Origin: Pseudomonadota bacterium
Lineage (GTDB): Bacteria; Pseudomonadota; Gammaproteobacteria; Magnimaribacterales; D2472
Length of the DNA stretch: 10,093 nt
Reading direction: 5' to 3'
Assembly: GCA_010024215.1 (NCBI GenBank)
Contig: RGHK01000024.1
Coordinates: 1-10,093 of the forward strand
Shown: one piece after another, positions 1 to 6,707 of the stretch
Layout of the letters: each line of letters begins with the position of its first letter
How positions within the stretch are numbered: position 1 is the first letter of the stretch
The notes under the pieces: model-generated
Database searches by the model: none
Told to the model about the DNA's origin: nothing
The model's input: the letters and a program-made list of their open reading frames with translations, nothing else
Translations under genes and position numbers: made by a program

Positions 1-1
1 A

Positions 2-694
2 GAAACCCGCCTTTACGATAGTATTAAAAATGAGACCAGATCAATGAGATCCAAGGAAGAGGCAAATGATTATAGATATTTTCCATGCCCTGACCTTCTC
101 CCCGTTGTAATTTCTGATGATGAGCTTAAAGAAATTAGAGATAATCTGCCTGAACTTCCTGATGAGAAAGAGAAAAGATACGTGGAAGAATCAAAACTAG
201 ATTATTCAGAGGCAAAAATTATTGCCTCATCAAAAACTATGGCTAATATGTTCGAAGAGGCTTGTGCAAAAACTAAAGACTCAAAACTTATTGCTAATTG
301 GCTTGTTGGTGATATCAGCGCTCTTCTTAATAAAGATAATATTGACTTGGAAGAATCAAAATTAACCTCAAATAATTTTGCAATGTTAATTGAAAGAATA
401 TCTGATAAAACTATCTCTGGGAAAATAGCTAAATCTGTTCTCGAAGAGGTTTGGGAGACTGGTGATGATGTTGATAAAATTATTGAAAGCAAAGGTCTAG
501 TTCAAATTCAAGACGAATCACTTCTTGAAACAATTGCACAAAATATAATCGATAATAATCCTTCGCAAGTAGAAGCATATAGAGGTGGCAAAGATAAACT
601 TTTTGGTTTCTTTGTCGGACAGGTGATGAAAGAAACTCAAGGCAAAGCAAATCCTCAGAGCGTTAATGAAATACTTAAAAAGCTTTTAAGTTAA
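2..694 (+). CDS. gatB: Aspartyl/glutamyl-tRNA amidotransferase subunit B, C-terminal half (5' end outside window)
   Basis: GatB is the tRNA-binding, kinase-type subunit of the GatCAB complex. It activates misacylated Glu-tRNA(Gln) or Asp-tRNA(Asn) so that ammonia delivered by GatA can amidate it in the cytoplasm. The reading frame is open from base 2 and gives 230 residues, roughly the second half of a protein usually about 475 residues long. The first visible residues, ETRLYD then TRSMRSKEEANDYRYFP, are the GatB signature. The C-terminal tail has the GatB/YqeY-type ending, FFVGQVMKETQGKANP followed by a short helix to the TAA stop. In the signature, the residue after FP is Cys where Asp is usual (FPDPDL), an odd but probably tolerated change. 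gatC and gatA would be expected upstream, off the window. The gene converges on the MaoC-type gene, with only 3 bases between the two stop codons. Confidence 0.97.
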   Translation, partial: ETRLYDSIKNETRSMRSKEEANDYRYFPCPDLLPVVISDDELKEIRDNLPELPDEKEKRYVEESKLDYSEAKIIASSKTMANMFEEACAKTKDSKLIANWLVGDISALLNKDNIDLEESKLTSNNFAMLIERISDKTISGKIAKSVLEEVWETGDDVDKIIESKGLVQIQDESLLETIAQNIIDNNPSQVEAYRGGKDKLFGFFVGQVMKETQGKANPQSVNEILKKLLS

Positions 695-697
695 AAA

Positions 698-1159
698 CTA
701 TAAAATATACATACTAAGAGTTTCAGCAATATATGCAGGCTTTTCGACTCCTTTAATTTCCATAGTAACTTTAGTTTTAGCTAAAAATTGACCTGGATTT
801 TTTTCAGTAATATCCATACATTCTGTTCTTATTCTTACTTCAGAACCCACTGGAACTGGACTTAGAAAGCGAACTTTATCCAAACCATAATTTAAACCCA
901 TCTTCATACCCTCAATAACTAGGCCCATACCTTGAGATATTGGAATTCCAGCTGCCAATGATAGTGATAAAAAACCATGAGCAATAGTGGAACCAAATAT
1001 CGGCTTTGCTGCTTCTGGATCTACATGAATAAACTGGTTATCAAGAGTTGCTTCAGCAAATTTATTTATTTGCTCTTGGTCAATTGTAATCCACTCTGAT
1101 ACACCTGTTTCAGTTCCGATAACAGAATCTATTTCTGATGGTTTAATTATTTTAAGCAT
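698..1159 (-). CDS. MaoC/NodN-type (R)-specific enoyl-CoA hydratase-like protein
   Basis: This 153-residue hot-dog-fold protein most likely hydrates a trans-2-enoyl-CoA to the (R)-3-hydroxyacyl-CoA, or acts as the related dehydratase, in the cytoplasm. The hydratase motif is intact: Asp40 and His45 in ATLDNQFIHVDPEAA form the catalytic pair, followed by FGSTIAHGFLSLSL at 55-68. The later segment YGLDKVRFLSPVPVGSEVR (91-109) is typical of the NodN/Rv0130 branch rather than of PhaJ. The length is normal for a single-domain member. The ATG start at 1159 has GGAG 7 bases upstream, located inside the last codons of the acyl-CoA ligase gene, and only one base separates the two genes, so they are surely cotranscribed. 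The natural acyl chain cannot be read from the sequence. Confidence 0.88.
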   Translation of the reverse strand: MLKIIKPSEIDSVIGTETGVSEWITIDQEQINKFAEATLDNQFIHVDPEAAKPIFGSTIAHGFLSLSLAAGIPISQGMGLVIEGMKMGLNYGLDKVRFLSPVPVGSEVRIRTECMDITEKNPGQFLAKTKVTMEIKGVEKPAYIAETLSMYIL

Positions 1160-1160
1160 G

Positions 1161-2777
1161 CTATTTCTCCATGTAGTAATTATTGTATTCGTCTCTCAAT
1201 TCAAATTTTTGTAATTTTCCAGTCGCTCCATGCGGCAAATCTTTTAAAAAAATAATTTCGTCTGGAAGCCACCACTTGGCAACTTTTGAAGCCAAGAAAT
1301 CTAAAATTGATTGTTTTTCAATTGGCTCTCCACTGTTCGTTACTATAAATAGAATTGGTCTTTCATCCCATTTGGGGTGAGGTATTCCTACTACGCATGC
1401 TTCGGCAACATCTGGGTGTCCTACAGCTGCATTTTCTAAATCTATAGAACTAATCCATTCACCCCCAGACTTGATAACATCTTTAGCTCTATCTTTTATA
1501 GTCATATAACCATCTTCATCTATAACAGATATGTCACCTGTATCAAACCATCCATCTTGATCAACAGCATCTTTATCAGCCTTAAAATATCTTTGTAAAA
1601 TCCATGGGCCTCTTACCATTAAATGGCCTTGAGATTCACCATCATTTGGCAATTCATTGCCTGAATCATCAACAACTTTTAACTCAACTCCAAACATAGG
1701 CCTACCCTGTTTTAATTGCATTGCATACCTATCTTCTTTATTCATTTTTTGCATTTCAGGAGTCATGAAGTTAGATGTACCAAGAGGGCTCATTTCAGTC
1801 ATTCCCCATCCTTGAATAACGTTGACATCATGAACCTCATCAAATTCTTTTAGGATGGCTAGGGAAAGAGCTGAACCACCAATAACAGTATTTTTTACTG
1901 ACTTAAGAATTTTATTATTATCTCTACAATAGCTTAAAAGTCCCATCCAAACTGTTGGGACTCCAAAAGCAAGAGTAACATCTTCTCTTTCAATCAAATC
2001 ATATAATGGCTCACCTTCCATTTGCATGCCTGGCATTACCAGCTTTAAACCAAACATAGGTCCATAATAAGGAATACCCCATGCCTGAACATGAAATAAT
2101 GGAACAACCATTAAAATTGACTCATCAGGGCTAACTGTTAACCCAGTTAATGCTGCATAGGCATGAAGAATATTTGATTTATGAGCATATAAAACTCCTT
2201 TTGGATTACCAGTTGTTCCAGATGTGTAACAAAGGCCACATGCTGCATCATCTTCTAATTCTGGCCACACGTAATTTTCATCACCCCCCTCAATATATTC
2301 TTCGTAAGAAATAGCATTTTTCAAACTAGTTTCTGGCAACTCATTTTTATCACAGAGAATAATATATTTTTCTACACAATTTAGTTGATCTTTTAAAGCT
2401 TCCATCATTGGCACAAAAGGAGCTTCAACAAAGATTATCTTATCTTCAGCATGATTAATTATATAAACGGCCTGTTCTGGATGTAATCTAAAGTTAAGAG
2501 TATGAGTTATAGCTCCCATCCCTGAAATTCCATAATAAAGTTCAAGATGCCTATATGTATTTAGGGCTAACGTAGCAAGAATGTCACCCTTCTTATACCC
2601 ATCTTTTTCCAATGCTGAGGCGAGTTTTCTTGATCTTATACAAACTTCTTCATAATTTGTTCTATGAATCTCTCCAGAGATCATCCTGCTTATTACTTCT
2701 TGTTTAGGATACAGATTTTTTGCATGCTCAATAATGCTTGCAACATTAGGTGTCCATTTTTGCATATCGCCGATCAT
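1161..2777 (-). CDS. AMP-forming fatty acyl-CoA ligase (long-chain FACS/DmdB-like)
   Basis: This 538-residue adenylate-forming enzyme would activate a carboxylic acid with ATP and load it onto CoA. All core motifs are present: the P-loop-like YTSGTTGNPKG (184-194), FHVQAWG (228-234), GWGMTE (323-328), FDTGD (411-415), the hinge KDR (428-430) with GGEWIS (438-443), and the catalytic Lys521 in GATGKLQK. Trp233 sits where Thermus thermophilus long-chain acyl-CoA synthetase has its gate tryptophan, and the whole length matches that branch. The branch also contains DmdB, the methylmercaptopropionate-CoA ligase. The ATG start is supported by AGGGGA about 7 bases upstream (2785-2790 on the complement); Met5 is a weaker alternative. 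It heads a two-gene unit with the hydratase downstream, which points to fatty-acid or short-acid catabolism. Exact substrate unknown. Confidence 0.92.
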   Translation of the reverse strand: MIGDMQKWTPNVASIIEHAKNLYPKQEVISRMISGEIHRTNYEEVCIRSRKLASALEKDGYKKGDILATLALNTYRHLELYYGISGMGAITHTLNFRLHPEQAVYIINHAEDKIIFVEAPFVPMMEALKDQLNCVEKYIILCDKNELPETSLKNAISYEEYIEGGDENYVWPELEDDAACGLCYTSGTTGNPKGVLYAHKSNILHAYAALTGLTVSPDESILMVVPLFHVQAWGIPYYGPMFGLKLVMPGMQMEGEPLYDLIEREDVTLAFGVPTVWMGLLSYCRDNNKILKSVKNTVIGGSALSLAILKEFDEVHDVNVIQGWGMTEMSPLGTSNFMTPEMQKMNKEDRYAMQLKQGRPMFGVELKVVDDSGNELPNDGESQGHLMVRGPWILQRYFKADKDAVDQDGWFDTGDISVIDEDGYMTIKDRAKDVIKSGGEWISSIDLENAAVGHPDVAEACVVGIPHPKWDERPILFIVTNSGEPIEKQSILDFLASKVAKWWLPDEIIFLKDLPHGATGKLQKFELRDEYNNYYMEK

Positions 2778-2808
2778 ATTATTTCCCCTTATTAAATACT
2801 TGAGATAA

Positions 2809-2838
2809 ATTATATAAGAAGGAACAATGAATTGTTAA
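2809..2838 (-). promoter_or_regulatory. Predicted sigma-70-type promoter of the acyl-CoA ligase gene
   Basis: Read on the minus strand, TTAACA (2838-2833) and a perfect TATAAT (2814-2809) are separated by 18 bases. The match to TTGACA/TATAAT is 11 of 12, and the site lies about 30 bases upstream of the ligase ATG. It is placed in the only sizeable intergenic gap in this half of the window. The high AT content makes chance matches to the -10 box likely, so the -35 match and the position carry most of the weight. Confidence 0.55.
2823..2836. promoter_or_regulatory. Dyad AACAAT-GA-ATTGTT, possible operator
   Basis: A perfect inverted repeat with 6-base arms and a 2-base centre lies in the 79-bp divergent gap between the acyl-CoA ligase and nitroreductase genes. 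It overlaps the -35 box and spacer of the predicted ligase promoter and lies 20 bases before the nitroreductase ATG, so one bound regulator could affect both. No regulator gene is visible in the window, and the family that would bind here cannot be named. Confidence 0.35.
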
Positions 2839-2856
2839 TAAAATAAAAAAGTAATT

Positions 2857-3522
2857 ATGAATCTAAAAGACATTATAAAATCAAGATATTCTGTAAGAAG
2901 CTTCACTAAAAAAAATGTAGATATTGAAATCATAAAAGAGATACTTCAAATTTCTAAATGTGCTCCATCTGGAGGTAATATCCAACCTTGGAAAGTTTAT
3001 GTTGTAACCGGTAATGCTAAAGAAAAGCTCATTGAAAGAGCTCTTAGTAACTATGATAACGGCGTTCAAGAAAAAATAGAGTACGAAATATATCCTAATC
3101 CATTAGATGAAGAGTATAGAAAAAGAAGATCAGAATGTGCTAAGGACATGTACGCTGCATTGTCCATTGAGCAAGATGATATTGAATCAAGGCTTACACA
3201 AATTAGAGAAAATTTTAAATTTTTTGGTGCACCAGTGGGCATGATAATTACTATTGATAAAGCCTTTGCTGTAAATGGGTGGGGGCATGTTGGAATGTTT
3301 ATTCAGAATATATGTTTAAGCGCTATTGATAATGATATGGGAACTTGTTTACAAGAGTCATGGTCCATATACCCTGAAACTGTTAAAGATGTGCTTAACA
3401 TTCCAGATAATGAAGTTGTGTGGTGTGGGATTGCTCTTGGCTATCCAAACCTAGAACACCCAATTAACAACTATAGAACATCAAGAGAATCTATAGATAA
3501 ATTTGTAACTTTTATTAAGTAA
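2857..3522 (+). CDS. Nitroreductase-family FMN oxidoreductase
   Basis: This 221-residue protein of the nitroreductase/flavin-reductase fold should bind FMN and use NAD(P)H to reduce nitro-aromatic, quinone or enone-type compounds; the physiological substrate is unknown. FMN-contact motifs are visible: RYSVRSF (10-16), APSGGNIQPWKVYVV (36-50), a central VGMFIQNICLSA segment, and near the C-terminus GIALGYPN followed by NYRTSRESID, which supplies the usual phosphate-binding Arg. The length is typical and there is no signal peptide. The ATG at 2857 has no strong Shine-Dalgarno sequence, only an A-rich AAAAAAG stretch. The SelO gene begins 6 bases after the stop, so the two form a likely operon transcribed divergently from the acyl-CoA ligase. 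Confidence 0.9.
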   Translation: MNLKDIIKSRYSVRSFTKKNVDIEIIKEILQISKCAPSGGNIQPWKVYVVTGNAKEKLIERALSNYDNGVQEKIEYEIYPNPLDEEYRKRRSECAKDMYAALSIEQDDIESRLTQIRENFKFFGAPVGMIITIDKAFAVNGWGHVGMFIQNICLSAIDNDMGTCLQESWSIYPETVKDVLNIPDNEVVWCGIALGYPNLEHPINNYRTSRESIDKFVTFIK

Positions 3523-3528
3523 ACTAAC

Positions 3529-4995
3529 TTGAAGTTTAAATTACAAAATACCTTCCTAGAGAACATGGATGAGATGTGTGTCAAGTGTGATCCCTCTCCA
3601 TCACCATCACCTGTTTTACTCATATTTAACAAATCTCTTGCAGGAGAATTGAATTTAAATCCATTGTTAAATGACCTTGAAGAATTTACCGAAATATTTT
3701 CAGGAAGAAAAATGTTGCAGGGCTCGCAACCAATCGCTCAAGCATATTCCGGTCACCAATTTGGTCACTTCAATCCTTTTCTTGGTGATGGAAGAGCTTT
3801 GCTGCTTGGTGAAATTTTTAATAAAAATGGTAGGTTGATGGACATACAACTAAAAGGTTCTGGACTAACTCCCTTTTCTCGTCGAGGAGATGGCAAATCT
3901 GCATTAGGACCAGTACTAAGAGAATATTTAATTAGCGAAAGCATGCATGTCTTGGGTATCCCTACCTCAAGATCTCTCACAGCTATTAAAACTGGAGAAA
4001 GTGTTCATAGAGAGGAAGAATTACCTGGAGGAATAATGACAAGAATTGCCTCTAGTCATATTAGGGTTGGAAGTTTTGAATATGCATATAAATCAGAAAA
4101 TAAATTACTAATTAAAAACTTAGCTGATTACGCCATAAGTAGACATTTTCCCGATGCTGGCAAAGTAGAAAATCCCTATTTGGCATTTTTTGCAGCAGTA
4201 TGTAATCAGCAAGCATTATTAGTTGCAAATTGGATGAGTGTTGGCTTTATTCATGGGGTCATGAACACTGACAATATGACAATTTCTGGAGAAACTATCG
4301 ACTATGGTCCCTGTGCATTTATGGATATATACAACCCTTCTACGGTCTTTAGCTCAATTGATAAGAATGGAAGATATTCATATGAGAATCAACCAAAAAT
4401 CTTAACTTGGAATTTAACAAGATTGGCTGAAACATTAATACATTTGGTACATGATGATCAAAATGAAGCAATCAAACTTCTTACAGAAGTACTTCAGTTA
4501 ATAAAACCAGTCTATACAAACTACTGGCTTTCTCTAATGAGATCTAAAATCGGTTTGTCAAAAGAAGAACAAGATGATATTCAATTAATATCACAACTGT
4601 TGAATCTCATGGAAATTAACAACGTTGATTTCACTTTATGTTTTAGATCCCTTTCAAAAGCACTTGTTGGCGATAGAAAAAGTATAAAAAATCTTTTTAA
4701 GAATGATATTGCTTTTGATAATTGGATGGCATTATGGAAAGAGAGACTATCTCATGAAAGCATATCAGATGAAAAAATTGCGTCTTCTATGGATTTAGTT
4801 AACCCTTTATATATTCCAAGAAATCACAAAGTTGAGGAAGCGCTAGAAGCTGCAGTTTTCCATAGCAATATGAAACCATTCAATAAACTACATGGTATTT
4901 TAAAAAACCCTTATCAAGAGGTTGAAGGTTTACATGAATATGAAAAACCAGATGAAAATTCTAAAGAGAAATATAAAACTTACTGTGGTACTTGA
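3529..4995 (+). CDS. selO: Protein adenylyltransferase SelO (YdiU family)
   Basis: SelO is a pseudokinase-fold enzyme that transfers AMP from ATP to Ser, Thr or Tyr residues of proteins and is linked to oxidative-stress responses. The 488 residues compare with 478 in E. coli YdiU. Residues known from Pseudomonas syringae SelO line up at a constant offset of four: Lys109, Glu132, Arg172, Arg179, catalytic Asp248 and Asn249 in MNTDN, and metal ligand Asp258 in DYGP. YSGHQFG (73-79) and GDGR (86-89) are also family hallmarks. The C-terminus YCGT keeps the Cys that replaces selenocysteine of the eukaryotic proteins. The start is TTG at 3529; an in-frame stop lies just upstream and residues 5-40 align with the N-terminus of YdiU, so later ATG codons would truncate it. 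A short SPSPSP expansion (23-28) and a CVKC (17-20) are unusual. Confidence 0.95.
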   Translation: MKFKLQNTFLENMDEMCVKCDPSPSPSPVLLIFNKSLAGELNLNPLLNDLEEFTEIFSGRKMLQGSQPIAQAYSGHQFGHFNPFLGDGRALLLGEIFNKNGRLMDIQLKGSGLTPFSRRGDGKSALGPVLREYLISESMHVLGIPTSRSLTAIKTGESVHREEELPGGIMTRIASSHIRVGSFEYAYKSENKLLIKNLADYAISRHFPDAGKVENPYLAFFAAVCNQQALLVANWMSVGFIHGVMNTDNMTISGETIDYGPCAFMDIYNPSTVFSSIDKNGRYSYENQPKILTWNLTRLAETLIHLVHDDQNEAIKLLTEVLQLIKPVYTNYWLSLMRSKIGLSKEEQDDIQLISQLLNLMEINNVDFTLCFRSLSKALVGDRKSIKNLFKNDIAFDNWMALWKERLSHESISDEKIASSMDLVNPLYIPRNHKVEEALEAAVFHSNMKPFNKLHGILKNPYQEVEGLHEYEKPDENSKEKYKTYCGT

Positions 4996-4998
4996 TAT

Positions 4999-5556
4999 TT
5001 AAACAAAAGATCTTGGTTCTCTTGAGAAAACCTCTTTGATCATAGGTACAAAATGCTCTAAAGATTTAGTTTCATAATCTGGATCAAAAGATTTTTGGTC
5101 CCAATTAGCGCAGAAGTCTATACAATCTTGATAATATGGATGATCTATGTATTGATCTCTTAAATTTCTATCTTGATCATAATGATGCATCCAATAGTAA
5201 CCCTGAAATAAACCATGATTAAGAACAATCCAATAGTTTTTTTCACTTATATAAGGTCTCAAAAGTGCTGCAGATACCTGAGAGTGATTAGATGGTGAAA
5301 TGACATCACCAATATCATGAAGAAGAGCGCAAACTATAGTTTCAGTATCAGCTCCATCTGCTTCCGCCCTAGTAGCAGTTTGCAAAGAATGTTGTAACCT
5401 GGTGATTTTGTATGGAGACTCTCCATCCATCATCTTTAGCCATTCAATTACTCTTGTTACTAAGCTCCTCTCATTTTCTGAATCATGAACTGCTATTAGA
5501 TCATAATCATCTCTTGTTCCTTTATCCATAGATGTAAATTTAACCTTGTTATCCAA
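4999..5556 (-). CDS. HD-domain protein, predicted diiron oxygenase related to PhnZ/TmpB
   Basis: A 185-residue single HD domain. It keeps the six metal ligands of the mixed-valent diiron oxygenases PhnZ and MIOX: His56 (LQHSLQTA), His80-Asp81 (LLHDIGD), His91 (NHSQV), His114 (LNHGLFQGYY) and Asp153 (NWDQ). It is therefore more likely an O2-dependent C-X bond-cleaving enzyme than a phosphohydrolase, although it would usually be annotated as the latter. PhnZ residues that hold the phosphonate are changed: His62 to Asp84 and Lys108 to Gln118. The PhnZ order Tyr24...Glu27 is Glu46...Tyr49 here. The TTG start is supported by AGAGG 8 bases upstream (5565-5569); ATG at residue 10 has no such site. 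It lies one base after the hydroxylase gene, so it probably acts on that enzyme's product. Substrate unknown. Confidence 0.75.
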   Translation of the reverse strand: MDNKVKFTSMDKGTRDDYDLIAVHDSENERSLVTRVIEWLKMMDGESPYKITRLQHSLQTATRAEADGADTETIVCALLHDIGDVISPSNHSQVSAALLRPYISEKNYWIVLNHGLFQGYYWMHHYDQDRNLRDQYIDHPYYQDCIDFCANWDQKSFDPDYETKSLEHFVPMIKEVFSREPRSFV

Positions 5557-5557
5557 C

Positions 5558-6658
5558 CTAAGAACCTCTTTTAGTCTTATACAAAAATAAATTATTTTCT
5601 ATATTGTCCATTTCGTAATATGCATCTTGTAGATGACGTTTTCCATCAGGCTTAAACTCTTGCCTGCCATGAAGAACTCTGTGAGCAGAAACTAAAAGTA
5701 TATGGCCAGATTCCAATCTAAATTTCGATTTGTATTTATCGCTATTAACTCTTATGCATAGCTCATGATAGGCTTGATAAAATAAATCTACGCCTTTTAG
5801 ATTAGGATTAATCATTTGCATTAATTGATTTGAGTACCTAAATCCTGTGATTTCTTTATTTGTATTTAATCGAATAATTGGCTCCATTGCATAAGTTTCA
5901 TTTTCCTCATCGAACTCTCTAAATGGCACTGGGAAATTACATAAGATTTTAAAAAAATCTGGGCATTCTTCCTTTAAATCTTTTAGAACTGCATAACCAT
6001 CAACTATCATTGATTCACCACCCTTACAGTCATTTACCAGCATATGAAGAGCCTGCACACTAGGCGGCCAAGAATAACTTGCAAAATCATTATGCGGAGG
6101 AACTTCAAGCGAAGTATGAGCTATATTGTATACATGCCCATCTACAGAAACATTATGTATACGTTCAAATAGCACTTCTCTAATTGGTCCAAGCCTTGGA
6201 GCTAGCTCTTCAAGTGAGTTTGGTTCTGACGGAGCGTTTTTAATGCATATTGCTCCTTTAATAACAAAGTTATTAAAAGCTTCTATTGCAATATTGGTAT
6301 CATGAAGGAATTCATTCCAATCATAATATTCTGGAATAAAATCATTGGTCCAGAGTATTTTTTCTGGTTTTCTCGGCTTCTGAAAATTTTCTAATTCTAA
6401 AAGGTTTATAGAAGTTTCGTGATTATCAGGCCATGAGATATTCAATAAATGGTTATCAAAATCAATTTTTTGAGGTTTTAAATTTACAGGAACTGCATTG
6501 AGCATAAACCTTTTTTCCTGTGTTTCTTTTACCCTACATTGGTCACAAGAACAATTATCTCTTATCCATAAAAAAGGGAGATCATACTTTAACTCATTTT
6601 TATTTATGACCTTCAGTGAATTTTCAGTAATTTCAAAATCCAATATTTGAACCCCCAA
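5558..6658 (-). CDS. Fe(II)/2-oxoglutarate oxygenase of the gamma-butyrobetaine hydroxylase/TmpA type
   Basis: This 366-residue cytosolic enzyme would hydroxylate a C-H bond using O2, Fe(II) and 2-oxoglutarate. Its N-terminal DUF971-like zinc module has Cys36, Cys38, Cys41 and His80. The TauD/TfdA catalytic domain carries the iron triad His189, Asp191 (PPHNDF) and His330 (LHGR), with Arg341 as the likely 2-oxoglutarate carboxylate ligand. The architecture and length match gamma-butyrobetaine hydroxylase, trimethyllysine hydroxylase and TmpA. Cage tyrosine 194 of the human hydroxylase corresponds to His181, so gamma-butyrobetaine may not be the substrate. The start is TTG at 6658, bounded by an upstream in-frame TAA. 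A second TTG at 6643 has a GGGGG run 8 bases before it and fits the predicted promoter better. The HD-domain oxygenase gene follows one base after the stop. Confidence 0.85.
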   Translation of the reverse strand: MGVQILDFEITENSLKVINKNELKYDLPFLWIRDNCSCDQCRVKETQEKRFMLNAVPVNLKPQKIDFDNHLLNISWPDNHETSINLLELENFQKPRKPEKILWTNDFIPEYYDWNEFLHDTNIAIEAFNNFVIKGAICIKNAPSEPNSLEELAPRLGPIREVLFERIHNVSVDGHVYNIAHTSLEVPPHNDFASYSWPPSVQALHMLVNDCKGGESMIVDGYAVLKDLKEECPDFFKILCNFPVPFREFDEENETYAMEPIIRLNTNKEITGFRYSNQLMQMINPNLKGVDLFYQAYHELCIRVNSDKYKSKFRLESGHILLVSAHRVLHGRQEFKPDGKRHLQDAYYEMDNIENNLFLYKTKRGS

Positions 6659-6661
6659 CTC

Positions 6662-6675
6662 TTATTTGCAAATAA
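6662..6675. promoter_or_regulatory. Perfect 14-bp palindrome TTATTTGCAAATAA upstream of the oxygenase pair
   Basis: The palindrome lies 3 bases before the TTG at 6658 and overlaps the predicted -10 box and transcription start of the oxygenase genes, the position expected for a repressor site. With GC only at the centre it could also arise by chance in AT-rich DNA. No transcription factor gene is nearby to pair it with. Confidence 0.35.
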
Positions 6676-6700
6676 TATTCTTAAAAAATATTAGTAGCAA
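6672..6700 (-). promoter_or_regulatory. Predicted promoter of the oxygenase pair
   Basis: On the minus strand TTGCTA (6700-6695) and TATTAT (6677-6672) are 17 bases apart, the optimal spacing, in the 49-bp gap between prmC and the 2-oxoglutarate oxygenase gene. Transcription would begin near 6665. This leaves almost no leader for the TTG at 6658 but about 20 bases for the in-frame TTG at 6643. The pair could thus be expressed separately from hemA-prfA-prmC. Match is 9 of 12. Confidence 0.4.
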
Positions 6701-6707
6701 TAAAAAT

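Noticed and set aside
202..492. Open frame antisense to gatB
   Set aside because: It is a shadow of the gatB frame with low-complexity composition and no recognisable motif. Similar antisense frames inside the ligase, nitroreductase, selO, prfA and hemA genes were dismissed for the same reason.
674..690. Inverted repeat CTTAAAA-AGC-TTTTAAG at the end of gatB, possible terminator for the convergent genes
   Set aside because: The stem is almost all A-T, lies inside the last gatB codons, and is not followed by a T-run on either strand; such repeats are expected by chance in AT-rich DNA.
4999..5556. Naming the HD gene tmpB or phnZ outright
   Set aside because: The metal ligands agree, but the substrate-contact positions known from PhnZ differ, so a gene symbol would overstate what the sequence shows.
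6673..6693. Inverted repeat TAATATT-N7-AATATTA downstream of prmC
   Set aside because: The seven-base stem has no G-C pair and no T-tract follows, so it is unlikely to terminate transcription; it also overlaps the predicted promoter of the oxygenase pair.
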